From assembly GCA_014058105.1 (NCBI GenBank), contig JACGCM010001796.1, forward strand, positions 1 through 64,000: a stretch of DNA of 64,000 bases, written 5' to 3'. Under the pieces are notes generated by a model. The model did no database searches and was not told where the DNA came from. It was given only the letters and a program-made list of their open reading frames with translations. The position numbers and the translations under genes are program-made. Shown here piece by piece: positions 1 to 12,300 of the stretch. The number at the start of each line of letters is the position of its first letter. Position 1 is the stretch's first letter. Origin of the DNA: Kingdonia uniflora (taxonomy: Eukaryota > Streptophyta > Magnoliopsida > Ranunculales > Circaeasteraceae).

Positions 1-1660
1 ATTTCGTTCGAAAGGGTGTGTGTAGGTTGTCTTTTAGAAGGTCGCTAGATATTAAGTGTACCTCGGAGATCGTTTCTACTTGTAATTAGCCTGTCAGGAT
101 ATAAAGAGTACTTAGGATTTGTTAGCCAATCATTGCCTTTATCTGTGAGTTTTAATTCTGGAGCTAGGATTGAGCGACCTATTGCAACGTGAGAAGCTAG
201 AGAGATAGGGTAAATGTTTATCATAGTGGATTGTTTCGGGGGAGTGGTTTTTAACCGTAAGGGTTTCTACTTCCCTCCTCGGGGAAAATACGTGTCATCT
301 TTATTATTTTGTGGTTTGTCTCTTTTTGATTTGGATATTTGCGTATCATCTTGTCGTTGAGAGAGAGAGTAGCAGGCTACCTCTGTCAGGACCTAATTTA
401 TTAGTCAAAATGTCTTGGAATTAACTCTTAAATAAATCAATATACTTGTGGACAAAAACTAATGTAAAAACAAGAAATGATGTAGGTGATTTAGCGTGGA
501 AACATTGAATAGGATAAAAAATCATGACCTTCGAGTTGAGGTTTCTTTAGTAGAATAAACAGTAACTATTATTGGTGCCGGTGATATCTTATTCCAAGTG
601 ATCTCTCAACTTAGAAATACTTGATCTAGTAAATAGAAGTTTTGTACTTTTTGCTAGTTATTTTTTTGGGGTCTTTGTCTCGTTTGGAACTTTGGCTTTA
701 GATTAGGACCGCACTCGCAGCAATTATTGTGTTGAAGTTAGTTTATCTGAATAAAGAGGAGGGTGGTGAAGTGGAACTGTGAGTCGTGGAAGGAGGGGGG
801 CTGACTAGTCATATTTTATGTTGTAATCGAGCCACGTCTTCATCAGTGCAGTGGATAGATGGCAAAGTATGATGTGCATGCCGTCTGTAATTGCGGGAGT
901 ATGATAGCGAAGTAGTTAGTTGTATAGTTGGAATTGGGTAAGGTCGAGGGATAGGTCTCCCGACATCGCGCCCCACAGAAACTGAAGGCACGAGTAGCGT
1001 GGTGAGAAAGCATCTGTAGATTATGGGGTCAGAAGTTGAAAAAAATATGATGGATTAATGGTATTTAATTGGTGGGTATTAATAAGATTTCTTATAGAGG
1101 GATGTATCTGCATTGAACAAAGATGATGGAAGTATTGATGAATGGACGCTTGGTGGTGTTCGAGAATGGTTTTCTTTTAATGATGACTGTATTAGAAATG
1201 TACCTACGCATTGAAATCGAGGGTTATATAAAATAGTAATGTACTGGAGATTCTGGCAAAAGTACGTGTTCGAAAAAAAAGTCTCTGTAACCGAGTGATA
1301 ATGGTGACAGACCTGGCAAGGGTGACGATGAGAGAGTTGCCGAGAAACCCAGAGATATAAACTGAGGTATTTTGGAGATAATTGCGAAAATGACCACTCC
1401 AATTTCCCATTCCACCGATGTATCACGGTATGTCAAAAGAGAAGCAGCTAAAGTGAGGAGGATTTTTTGTATGTGGAGATTACAAGGGGTCTTGACATGC
1501 GAGGCACGTCGGAAGTCTTTCGTTATCCTTGTAGAGGTAAAGGTTAAGAGACGATGTGGGGGCCAGTCTCAACGTAAGGCAAGACCGGCGGTATCCTACG
1601 AAAGGATTGGATTTAAGGTAGACTTCATTAATCGCTCCCAAGTCTTTTTGGTGGGGGTAC
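1..1660. other. Unassigned decayed sequence left of element A
   Basis: No credible gene. The first base-pairs carry one TTCGTTCGAA palindrome, and TAGTGGATTG near 225-234 vaguely resembles the LTR end of the gypsy family found further right. A very old LTR tail is therefore possible but not demonstrable by eye. The open frame at 1372-1746 resembles nothing I know and overlaps the start of the LTR at 1661, so I do not call it. Confidence 0.3.
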
Positions 1661-2186
1661 TGATTCCAGGAGTCAAGCGTAATTTGAAGATCGTCAAGGC
1701 GTTCAAACAACGTGAGTATCATACTCGAGAGTTGACATTACTCTAGAATTTAGACAAGAGACATTTTTTTGGTTCGAACAAAGTTGAGTGTCGTTCGAAC
1801 GAGTCACATGCCCTATAGAAATGGCCAGAGCCATATTTCGTTCTGAACGAAAGTGAGGGCGTGCGAATGAGTTGGTATACTGTTCTAGGTTAGACCAAAG
1901 TAGGCGAAAGGCGCTTGCGAGCGATCCCTCGTTTCGAAGACTTTGGCAGTAGTATTTGGGAATCTCAGGCATTGTTTTGCCTCGAGATCGTCTTTATGAT
2001 TTTTCAGTTCCCTAGTAAAAGGAACTTGGTATTTCGGGTTATATTAGACCTGAAAAGAGTTCTGAGAGAAGCCTAGGGTTGAAAGATTTCTTTGTGATTA
2101 CGCATTAGAAAGTGATATCTTATTTGCCAAACCAATGGGTTCTTCCTGTTTATCTACTAACTAAAAGTTCAAATGTATGGTGATTA
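1661..2186 (+). repeat. 5' LTR of element A
   Basis: It begins TGATTCCAGG and ends GGTGATTA, matching the family termini TGATCCAG...GTGGATTA. It carries degenerate copies of the TTCGAACGA palindromes and a recognisable block CTGAAAAGAGTTCTGAGAGA near 2051 that recurs in every family LTR here. The sequence just outside (1640-1660) also looks faintly like a polypurine tract, so this LTR might once have been the 3' LTR of another copy. Confidence 0.65.
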
Positions 2187-2393
2187 AGGATCAGTTTTCA
2201 GTTTCGATTCTCGGGGGGGGGGGGTGTTTGGGGTTTATGGTATCACACGTAACGTTCCAGTCAAAACGAAGGGGAAGCTGGAGTCCATGACGATCATGCA
2301 AACTATTCGAAGAAGGACAATTGGGATGGAAATCACACGATAGACGCCAATTTGGAAAACAAAGTCTGCCATCACTAATACTGAGAGGAGTTC

Positions 2394-2720
2394 GTGGAAC
2401 AGGTGCGTTCACAAACCTCGATTAAGGCTTCCCTTAGTGAAGGCGAGGGCCGTCGAAGAGGAAATGGTTATGGAGTGATGGTAACGAAGGATTGGTATCG
2501 AGTTAGGATACCGATTCCACAGGAGCGCCCTAGTTTTGGTAAGTCAACGAATCTGATGGGTAATCTTCATGGTTTAAGATTGAGACTGGTTCGATGGTCG
2601 CGATGCCGAGAAGAGAAATAGATAATTGTAAAGGTGGGAAATATTTGTGAATGAATATTCGATGCTCAGAAGATTTCTTACTTTAACCTCCAAGTATCAC
2701 TTCGGCTAAACCAACTGACA
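2394..2720 (+). pseudogene. gag relic of element A
   Basis: The segment around 2500-2560 (GGTAAGTCAACGAAT) is the same as 16057-16071 in element B, upstream of the conserved gag motif of this family. The frame is broken, and the rest of gag plus all of the protease are missing, replaced by the polypyrimidine block that follows. It was identified only by its match to the better preserved gag parts of elements B, D and E. Confidence 0.55.
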
Positions 2721-2776
2721 GACATATCTTACTTTTTTCATCCTACTTGTGATTAATCCATTAGAATGAGTACCAT

Positions 2777-3170
2777 TTTTTCCCCATTCCCACTTGCTTA
2801 ACTGTTTCCCACTTTTCCCCCCCCTAACCTTCCCCTCTTTTTCCTCTTCTCTCTCGCCTCTCTTTTTTTTTTCTCCCTCCCTTCCCCCTTCTTCTCTGCC
2901 TCTTATCTCTTCCCTCCCCTTTCTTCTCTCCTCTTCCCTCCCTCTCCTCCCCCTTCCCTTCTTCCTCCTCCTTCTCCTTCTTCCCCTTTCCTCTTTCTTT
3001 CCTTCCCTCCTTTTCCCTTCTTTTCTTTCTTTCCTCCCTTCTTCTTCCTTTCTTCCCTCTCCCCCCTCCTCTTCCCTTCTTTTTTTCCTCTCTTCTCTCC
3101 TTTCCTTTCCTCCCTTTTTTTTCTCCTCTTTTTCCTCCTTCTCCTTCTTTCACTCTTTTCCCACTTTGTT
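2777..3170 (+). repeat. Long near-pure polypyrimidine tract
   Basis: About 330-390 bases are C and T with only a handful of purines (clean core roughly 2827-3151). There is no simple repeating unit; runs of CT, CCT, CTTT and poly-T are mixed. It sits inside element A, where gag and protease should be. The open frames through it (Ser/Leu/Phe-rich on +, Glu/Lys/Arg-rich on -) are compositional artefacts. Such homopurine/homopyrimidine DNA can form triplex (H-DNA). Confidence 0.9.
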
Positions 3171-3194
3171 ACCAGGGAGGACTGGACGGAAGAT

Positions 3195-3223
3195 GGGAGT
3201 GTGAGGGAATGGGTGTTGTGGGG
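3195..3223 (+). other. Potential G-quadruplex
   Basis: Four runs of three or more G lie at 3195-3197, 3205-3207, 3211-3213 and 3220-3223, with loops of 7, 3 and 6 bases. This fits the usual G3N1-7 pattern. It lies directly downstream of the polypyrimidine tract in a G/T-rich stretch. Confidence 0.5.
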
Positions 3224-3584
3224 TGTGTGAGGTGGTGTGTGGGAATGGGAGTTGAGACTAGGAGTAAAGTCTTTTTTATATGTATCAGTTGCCCGCCAAC
3301 AACATCCCCTCTTTTTTTCTTCACCATTCTTCCCCCTCCCAACACCCCAAACACTGAGGTAGAGATAGAGTAGGCATTGCACATCGGGAGCAGAATGCCT
3401 CTTATCAGTGGGACTGAGATGCCAATCCTTACCGCCGTGTCTGCGAAGCTGGTAAAGGATGGGAACTGAGTTTCAATTAATGCGTGCTGCAAAAAAACAT
3501 ATTACTACCAGTAATTGGTAATGGAGATCAGGAGAGAGGTTGGTTAATGGAGTGGCAAATTGTTTTGTTGTTGGTACGATAGGT

Positions 3585-6420
3585 TCAAGAGGGTCCGTGA
3601 GATATAGGATGTCTACTTGCAATGTCTTCTAAGACACAAAACCGATATAGGGGAGGGCAGAGAGACGCGTATGAAGACGTTTTGGGCATAGAAAGGATCC
3701 CGCGCAGGAAGGATGATGGAGATGATATACCTTGGTGAATGGTAGCCACTACCCAATATGGGTATGTAAGAATTTGATCAACACAAACACATCGACGTAT
3801 AACAAGTAGGAGGAGAAAGAGAGAGAAAGCTACTCGTAACACGAATCCCCTGAGCTGATACACCCCGTAAGGAGTTATCTTCACAAGTTGCTCCCCTTGT
3901 GGTTCGCCCGTGGTACTGGTGATGACAAGAAGGATGGGTCTCTGAGGAGTGTGTAGATTATTGGAGTCCTGAACAGATTCACGGTAAAGAAATGGTTATC
4001 GATTCTCCGAATTGATGAATTTTTAGATGAGTTAAACGCCGGACTCAATGTTTCACCAAGTTGGATCTGAAGTCGGGTTATCACAAGTTTGATAATCGGG
4101 AGGATGATATTGGAAGACAGCGTTCAAAACCAAACAGGATTATTTTGAGTGGTTGGTGAACGAACTTTGGGCTATGCAATGCTACGGCAACGTTTAGGGC
4201 CTAATGAATGCGGTACTTCCTGTGTTTATTGATGATTTGGGATTGTATATTGGATGTTATATTGATATATAGTCGTACATGGGAGAAGAATTGGGCATGT
4301 ACGCAAAGTACTTGGGTGTGTTGCGATCAAACACGCTTTCTGAAGGGGAAGAAGGCGAGTTTGGAAACACAGGAGATAGTCTATTTGTGTTTATTGCTGG
4401 TGGAGCGAGCTTAAGGTCGATCCAGAGAAGATCTCGGTCATTACTAATTGGCTGATCCCGCCACCAGTTACGGAAGTGAGGAGTTTTATGGATATGTCAA
4501 GGACTTACAGAAATGTATTCAGCATTTTTCACAAATAAGCCGCACCATGCTCTTTACGAGACCGGGTATAGTTTGTGTGGGGAGGAGACACATGAGAAGG
4601 CCTTTATGTACTGAGCGGAAGATCCGGAGACTAGGTTAGGCAGTGCCTAATTTGTAGCGGACCCTTTTGAGGTGGAGACAGATCGTAAGGACTATGCTGG
4701 GGGCAATCCTTTTACAGGCTAGGAAGGCCCATTACTTCATTTTGAGAATTTACAGGAGCAATAAGACGACCCTACCTAGATAAGGAGCTCTACGCGTGAT
4801 ATCAATCAGTGGAAGCATTAGCGGAGTTACTTATTGGGGAAGGATGGTTTGGTATATTCTAATAACAATACCGTCAAGCTTAGATCTATGCCGTCCAAGG
4901 TCAGCAAGCTCGGCATATGAAGTGGATGTCGTACACGTCAGCAGTTTACCTATTGATCAAGTATAAGAAAGGACTGGGCAACAAGATGGTTGGATTATGT
5001 TAGCTCGACCCCCATTACCCAACTATTTACCCTTGGTTGATAGCTCTGCAGATCAAGCCGTTTGTTCCTCGAGTACGGTTTCAAGATAAGATATGACGAC
5101 GACAATGACCTCAGTGTGATTCACGAGAAATTGCTAAAAGGCAAGACGTGCGAGTATGTTTTAAAGGATGGTTATTTATAGGGGCGGCCTACTATGCATT
5201 CCAGAGGGTGGAGACCGTTTATAGTGGATTCGAGAGGCACATTGTTTCTGGGTGGCAGATCATTTCGGGGTTGAGAAGACTCTTCTGAATTTATTACGTT
5301 ATGTCTATTGGCCAAATATGCAGGTGGATGCTGCTCGTGTCATTCGTGGTTACATGATATGCAACACTTCGAAACCTTCCAATAAGAAGATAGGACTGTA
5401 CTTACCATTGCCAGTTCCTAGTCGACCTTGGGAGAGTATTTCGATAGATTTTATGGGTGGTTTGCCCATGACCAGGTGTAAGAATGACTTTTTTTTGTGG
5501 CGGATCGATTCAGCAAGATGATTATTCTTATTTCATGCCAGAAGACGGTCACAGGGGAAGGAACAGCGCGATTATTTTTCAGAGACGTCTGAAGGTATTT
5601 TGGGCTCCCTTCTTCTATAATTTTTGATAGGGATAGCCGCTTTTTGGGGCATTTCTGGAGATCGTTATGGGGGATGATGAACACTAAGTTGAAAAGAAGT
5701 ATCGTTTTTTATCCGTAGACAGACGGGCAAACAGAGGTCGTTAACCACACTTTGGTACATTTATTATGGGCATTCCATTCTAAGCATCCTAAGACTTGGG
5801 ATGAGAGACCATATCTTCATCTCGCGTTCAGCCGAGCAATCATGGTTCCACATTGAAGCTCCTTTGAAGTTGTTGGGGTACTTGCCGCAAAGCCTTTTGA
5901 TTGGCGGTTAGTCTTGGGGACAAGACGGTGTTAGGGAAGGAGGAAGAGGGGCAGGTTAAAGCTCAACGTTTTATTGAGAAGATCAACAAGGTTCATGAGG
6001 TGGTTGAAGTTCAGCTGAAGAAAACTCAAGCGAAGTATAAGGCTCGTAATAATAAGCATAGAGTTGAGTATACTTTTATTTAGGGCGACCTCGTTTGGTT
6101 GCATTTAGGTAAGGAACGGCTTAAGGGGGAAGGTAAGAAGCTCAAACCTATTCGTTATGGTCCATTTTTTATACTCAAGAAGATTAGTGACAATGCATTC
6201 CAGTTGGATTTGCCACATTTTATGAAGATGTATTTAGTGATTAATGTCGAGCATTTGAAGTTGTTTGAGCCGTCTCTTTTAGATGAAGACTCTGTAATCG
6301 ATACTTACCGTCAGTTGATAACTTATGGATGGAAAGAGAAGATCCGTTGCCGGAGGATGGCATTCTAGAGCGGAAGGTTCATACTACAAGACGGGGTGTT
6401 ATTGATTCGTTCTGAGTTAG
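3585..6420 (+). pseudogene. pol relic of element A (RT, RNase H, integrase)
   Basis: RT is recognisable from 3870 (NPSCSPCGSP-like, then DLKSGYH at about 4060). The YLDD box near 4240 is destroyed. RNase H lies at about 4670-5000. The integrase zinc-binding part is at 5160-5380, followed by the core (SIDFMGG at about 5440, FDRDS at about 5628, QTEVVN at about 5728, so the D, D and E positions survive as codons in different frames). The integrase C-terminal part is at 5980-6360 (KGEGKKLKPIRYGPF, NVEHLKLFEPS). Many frameshifts and stops are present. It is homologous along its whole length to elements B and C. Confidence 0.8.
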
Positions 6421-6520
6421 GAAGAAGGTTCAGGTACCGAGTAAGTCAAAGTGGTACAACAGGGAATTGAGCATTGCCGCATTCCCACATCTCCAATTCT
6501 AGCTTGAGCAGGAGCTCAAG

Positions 6521-6540
6521 GCTCCTAAAGGGAGGAGCCA
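6521..6540 (+). other. Polypurine tract, element A
   Basis: CCTAAAGGGAGGAGCCA stands immediately before the LTR start TGATCC. The same block precedes the 3' LTRs at 19310, 21887 and 32031, and in reverse complement the one ending at 40874. It is the expected plus-strand primer. Confidence 0.75.
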
Positions 6541-7102
6541 TGATCCAGGTAGATCTTGCATTATTTGATGATTTTTCAAGGTTGATCGAACGAAGTTGAA
6601 TGTCGTTCAAACGAGTTGACATGTCCCCTGGAAATTTTGCCCCAGAGCTACTTTTTTGTTCGAACAAAGTTGAGTGTCGTTCGAACGAGTCACCATCTCC
6701 TCTGGAAATTTGGCCCAGAGCCATATTTTGTTCGAACAAAGTTGAATGTCGTTCAAATGAGTTGGTCTACTTTTCTAGGGTTTAGACCAATTAGGCGTAA
6801 ATTCGTTCGAACGACTCCCTATTTCATTCAAACAGCTTTGGCAGTATTTTGGAATCTCTGGGGTTGTTTTGCCTTGAAGTCCGTACTTTATGATTTTTCG
6901 AGTTCCCTAGTATTTAAAGGAAACTTAGGTTATTTTCTAGGTTATGTTAGATCTGAAAAGAGTTCTGAGAGAAGCCTAGTGTTTGAAAGATTTTCTTTGC
7001 AATTACTGTATTTTAGTAATTAAATTCTCTATTTTTCTAAACCAATTGGTGTTCTTCGTGTTTTTCTACTAACTAAAGGCTTCTCAATCGTATTGTGGAT
7101 TA
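6541..7102 (+). repeat. 3' LTR of element A (562 bp)
   Basis: It runs from TGATCCAGG to TGTGGATTA, nearly the same length as the LTR at 19310-19870 (561 bp). It contains seven or more TTCGAAC or TTCAAAC palindrome copies at 6590-6835, then a TTTAAAGGAAACTTAG block that may hold the promoter, then the conserved CTGAAAAGAGTTCTGAGAGA block. Confidence 0.85.
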
Positions 7103-9360
7103 GTTACGAAGGAGGAAATGGTGAAGGTGTGAAGGTAGGAGATGTAGAATGGAAGTCTTCCCTGCACAATCATCGTTTCTTGGTGTTAAGAAGGCCTTTG
7201 GTTTGAAGAATTGATTCAAGCGCTGACACCTTCGCTCTCATAGATTCTATTTAAAGTTCGGCTCCATGTCTAGACTTCGACCAAACTCAGATAAATGAGG
7301 ATGTTATGTGATTTCTAATGCCTGTTTTACTTTAGGAGATTCTCGGAGTGAAACATCATTAAAAAATGATATGATTTTGAGAATAAAATGTAACAACACC
7401 TTAAAGACTTATTATCTGTAAAGTACCTGAAAGACTTATTATCTCTGAAGTACCCGTATTTGATATTCAAGCTTAATAAAAATGATTTATTCAAACTCTG
7501 TGTTGATTAGATAGAAGTAACTCTTATGATTTAAATTGAGCTATAGGAAATATAGTTATGTATGAGTAGAGGTTGAAATGTAATAAAATCGAACTAGATA
7601 TATATACTCCAAATCGAGCTGTTAAAAATGTTTTTTGTAAAATTAGGTGTATAATCTGTTCGAACTGAATAACTTAGAAAGATGGGGAGAGAATATTGTA
7701 GAAGATAAAGAATCTGCTGAAATTGAATATTTGAGCTCGGGGAGATAACTCTGAAATATTGTATTGGGGGACAGATTGGGATGATCAGGTCGAAATAAGG
7801 TAAGATGAAATTAAATAGGTCGATGTGGATAGATAAGTTCAAATAACTTTTTATCAAGATTTTAGGATTTCCAGCTATGGAAAAACTGATTTGATAGATA
7901 CATACGAAATTTAGGGGATTTGAAGTGATCTAGAAAATTATATAAATATGGGGAGATGTGAAGTGAAGAGGGGGAAGAAAGATAATATGGTAAGGACTCG
8001 GTCTATGAGAGTTCATCAAACTGTGAAAGGGTGGTTGGCGATAAAGATAGCTGAAGTTCGAAAGAGGATATTTGGGATGCTAGAGTATGATATTGATTTA
8101 CCAGAGACTGAATATCAATTTAAAGGTTCAGATTTGAGGGGTAGGGAACTTAAGATAGGACGTCATTTTTACGATGAGCTATTTCAGGAAGTAATTCTAG
8201 AACCTTCAGCTTGAAGAGATGTCGTGAGGCTAATTGTTGAAGAGGAGATCGAGGAGGAGGATATGAGGATTGCTGGGGGTGAACTGGTTAGGTGTGGCTC
8301 CTTAGGACATCTAAGATGTTTCATGTGTAATTATATGTGAGGGAGTAAATTGTATGAGGTCGAATAACTGTCATGAAGTGTAGGTGTAGTGTTTGATTTG
8401 AATCCTTCCCCTTTTTGTTGCAAATATTATTTAGAGTTATTGTGAATAAAGAATTTGAATTTGAAATATGAAAGCTTTGGAAATGACGTCAGCAGTGATA
8501 TAAGTAGTAGAAGCAAGAATAGAAAAAACATGTAGCTTTGATTTTTGTCTCTTGTATTATTGCAAGAAAGGTTTGATTGCGTGTAAGTGGTGAGTTATCA
8601 TGAGTGTGGGGAGGTCAGAGGTAGATTTGGGTAGAAGAGATGAGAATATATTAAAATATATAGCAGAGAGCAATGATGGGAAGGTATTTTTACCGAAAAG
8701 GTACAAAACGTCTAACATTAATTATGGGAGGGACGCCTCGATTCCAAAACTGAGGGCAGCTCGTGTGAGGTCCATGTAACTGCCAACAATTAAAGAGAGA
8801 AATTATAAATAATGCTTCATCTTTCTCATTCAAATATTTATCAACTTCTAAAAAATTAAAGAATAGTGTGAGAGGAAAGAAAAAAATAACAGAGGTTCAC
8901 GTGGGAGAGTAGACAAAAGTGATCATCAATCAAGGTGAGAGAAAGCTGCAGAGACTGAGTCACAATTGTGGTTGTATAGCAGCGTTGTGAAGGAAGGATT
9001 TGGCACTGCTTCAGATTCATTTTCAGGCATTGAAGGTTAGTAAATGATTTATGATATCATGAGAATGATTTGTTGAAAATTTTATTATTTTCAAATTTTG
9101 AAAAATTGTTAGTTATAGTAATTTTGTGAAAATTTGTTTGATATATGTGTATAGAAAAGAGATAAGATACTATATACGCATATCTATGAGGGTTTTACGA
9201 TAACTGAGTGCATGAATTTGTAAAAGAAACTGATAAAATACTTGGACCTGTATGTAGGTCAAACGTGAAAAATATGCGTGTAGAATCAAACCTTTTCCTT
9301 AGATTTATTATTGAGATAGAGACTTTACCTTAAATAAAAGCATTGACTTCTGGTCATTTG
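7103..9360 (+). other. Intergenic or decayed element sequence, no clear gene
   Basis: A/T-rich. The only longish frame (7948-8214, 88 codons, basic, start context unremarkable) resembles nothing I recognise, and I see no promoter or splice signals that support it. A possible exon-like stretch ends at 9038 (TTCAGGCATTGAAG before GTTAGTAAATG). Part of this may be the upstream region of the coiled-coil pseudogene that follows. Confidence 0.35.
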
Positions 9361-12300
9361 GCTGAGTCCGAAAATATAGAATCTTATAGGGAGAACGAAT
9401 TAGTACTTAATCAATTTCTAGATTTCCATAGACAATTGGCACCCTCTGAACTCTGATGCGTTTAGAGAGTTTTGTAAATCCAAAGCAGCTATAGGGGAAA
9501 CATGGGGCAATTTTATAGAACATGCTAGTAGGTAGTTTTGAAGTTTTATCGTAGAATCTAGGGAGAAGCATTTCTTTCTATTGTCTTATTTAGAGAAGGA
9601 GAAATCGGATAAGATAATAGATGATTTGATCTCCTTGGAGTACTTTGATGGAAGTGTCCAGGGCGACCTGGAAGAGGGATTTTTATGCAACATGCCTTAG
9701 TTGGAGTACGGGTTGAGTTTTCCCCTTAGGAATCTTGTAAAAGGGATAATGAATATTATAGGGAAATATCCTGTTCAGTTGAATAGAAACATGTAGGAAG
9801 TGATCAATATCTGTGAGCGTTTGAATAGGTTGTGGGTGGAGAAGGAAGTTAAGAGGAGAATATCTCCTGAAGATGTTATAGTTTTACGGAGTGAAAAAAT
9901 ATCCTCAAGTGGAGTGCATACTTCTTTGCGAGCTCGTCTCGACCGCTTTCTTTGATCTGAATTCTGCAGGTCGAATGTGAAATGATAATGTGATTTGGGT
10001 GAAAGGTAAATACCTTCAGAGAGAACATGAAGAACCCATAGAACTTCTGTATAGAACTATGAAGAAAAGTAAGTGTAATAGTGTATAATATCAAATTACT
10101 ATTTTTTGAAGGTTGTTCTGTTGTTTGATAATGTGTTGTATTTGGTTTACAGGTCCTCAGTAGAAGGTGAAGAAGACAGAGTCTCTGTGGGATACTGTTG
10201 CTCGAGAAGGGATCAAGCTTGAGCGGTACTAAAGGATATTGGCATTAATAGAAACAACCAAGCTAACAACAGGTCCAAGAAGGTTCAAAAGTCTCAAGCA
10301 AAGAGACTAATGACGGAAGTTAGAGGCAATAAGAAGAGAGGGGTAGACGGAGAGAGGCAAGTAGTTTTACCGCAGGCCATTGAATTCAATTTTTTGGATG
10401 TTCCGGAATCTACAACATCGAGCAATTTAGCTTGAACATTTCCGAAGAAGAGGCTTCTGAAGCGTGGCTTGGCCTCTGGAACCACTGGAAGTGGTGAGGT
10501 CGAGTTGGAAGCAACAAAGAGGAGGGTGGCTCCTCCTGCTGGAGCGACTGAGGTGAAGGTCGTGGGGAATCAACCTGAGAAGGAAGACAAGCTGAGGTTT
10601 GTAGCTCTCAAGGGGGCTGATGAGATGAGCAAAGTGGTAAGTTTTGATAATCTTTATGTTTCTGAATTTTGTATTTGTGATTCGAGCTTAAGATATGTTT
10701 GACTTGTTTTGTGTAGGCTGCTCGCCTGATGTAGGGGATCTACCTCAGTATAGAGGAGGAAAAAGCTGAGCTTGAAACGAAGAAGGTAAATCTCGAGAAG
10801 AAGGTGGCTCGACTGAAGTTTAACTTGGGTCAGGAGGTGAAGCGATTGGATTATGTGAAGGCTACGCAGGAGGTGGAGATTAGCGAGCTAATAAAAGAAG
10901 CACAGAAGAACCTAGATATGGCAGTTGCTCAGCTCGACAGGCTTGGGTTTGGGTACCAGCTTCTCAAAGTGGGGTACTCTAAAGCTGAGGAAAAGGAGGT
11001 CATGGAGGGTATCTTCCTTGAGGAGGAAGAAGAGGTAGTTACATGGTAGAAATTGAGCTAGAGAACCAAGGGGATGACAAGGGGAATCCAGAGGATGATA
11101 ACGAGAAGGTATAGTAGAATTGTTAACTTTTTTGGATGTGTGCTTATGTGGGGTTCAGAACTGCAATTGTATAGGATACTATTTTGTTGGATAACTTCTG
11201 TAGGCTAAGAGATGTCTGTAAAAATTGTTTGTAGGAACTTAAGGATATGCGTCTCAAAATTGAGGAGTTGGAGAATGAGCTTGCTAAGGAGAAGGACACC
11301 TCAGCGTCCCTGTTATCTTTGCAAGCGGAACTACAAGTTAGAGAAGAGCAAGAAATATTTGACTTGTATGCTGCATTACTTTAGGGCTACAAAGTAAAAA
11401 TTATAGTATAGAGATAGACCAAAAATGAGTTAATAGTTTAGGGACAATGGTAATCAACTGTGTATAGATAAACCAAAGTGTTAAAAAAGTTAGAGCATAG
11501 AGAATGTGTATCTTGAAATTGGAAGTACATGTTATTGTCATCGAAATAGGAACCATACTTCGACCTTAAGTTCAGAAGCAACTTCACACAGTAGATGCCA
11601 AAAAATAGAAATTTGTTAGAAATAAGATTCCTGTATCATGATTTAATGTATAAGTTGACTGTTCTTGAATTAAACTTGATGTATTGTATTTATGATGTAG
11701 GTCGAACTGGAGTCAGCTCGTTTGAGTGAACAAGAGACGCGCCAATATAGCCAAGAGTTTGCGGCAGAGTTTAATAGGATGAGAGAGAGAAATAAAGATG
11801 GGGAGGATCAACACGTAAAGGTACATTTCAAGTTTGTAGAGGCAATACAAACTGTTGATGATCTTACTCGGAAGATTGAGGGGAAAGATGCCAAAATTTA
11901 AAAGGGGAAAAAGAGCTTGCGGAGGCGAAGGAAGAGACAGTGAAGCTCAAAATTTGGAATGATGCGTTGATGGTAAAGAGTAAGAAGGCAGACATGTCTC
12001 GATACCGTATTCAGTTGTTAGAAACGACAGAGAAAGAATTGTGGGTTTTTTTGGATAGTTTGAAGGATCGAATAATTAGTAAGACGATTGAGCAAGAGCA
12101 AACTCGAGCTGATTTAGTGAGTTATAAAAGCGAACTGGCGCGATTGAAGAGTAAAATGATTGAGAAAGATAGCGAGCTAAAGAGAACTCGAGATGACTAA
12201 TTTATCTCCAAAATTGTGGTTGAGCAGTTGAGTGAAGCTTTATCTGCTAAGGATTCAAATTTATGGATAGCTCAAAGACGCTGTAATGAATTGAATGAGA

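Larger units (their letters stand above)
1661..7102 (+). mobile_element. Ty3/gypsy LTR retrotransposon, element A (dead)
   Basis: Order on the + strand: 5' LTR (1661-2186), degenerate primer site, gag relic, foreign polypyrimidine block, reverse transcriptase, RNase H, integrase, polypurine tract, 3' LTR (6541-7102). The order RT-RNaseH-integrase defines Ty3/gypsy. Element B at 15371-19870 aligns along most of it and serves as the guide. Flanks GGTAC (1656-1660) and GTTAC (7103-7107) could be a 5-bp target duplication with one mismatch. Frameshifts and stops occur every 100-300 bases, so it encodes nothing. It is more diverged than elements B-D and probably the oldest copy. Confidence 0.8.

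Noticed and set aside
1372..1746. 124-codon frame on the + strand
   Set aside because: It runs into the 5' LTR of element A, has no recognisable domain, and overlaps frames in other phases of similar length, as expected by chance.
2794..3204. Open frames of 109-159 codons (Ser/Leu/Pro-rich on +, Glu/Lys/Arg/Gly-rich on -)
   Set aside because: They are produced by the polypyrimidine tract, which cannot form stop codons readily; composition is low-complexity and no start context or homology supports them.
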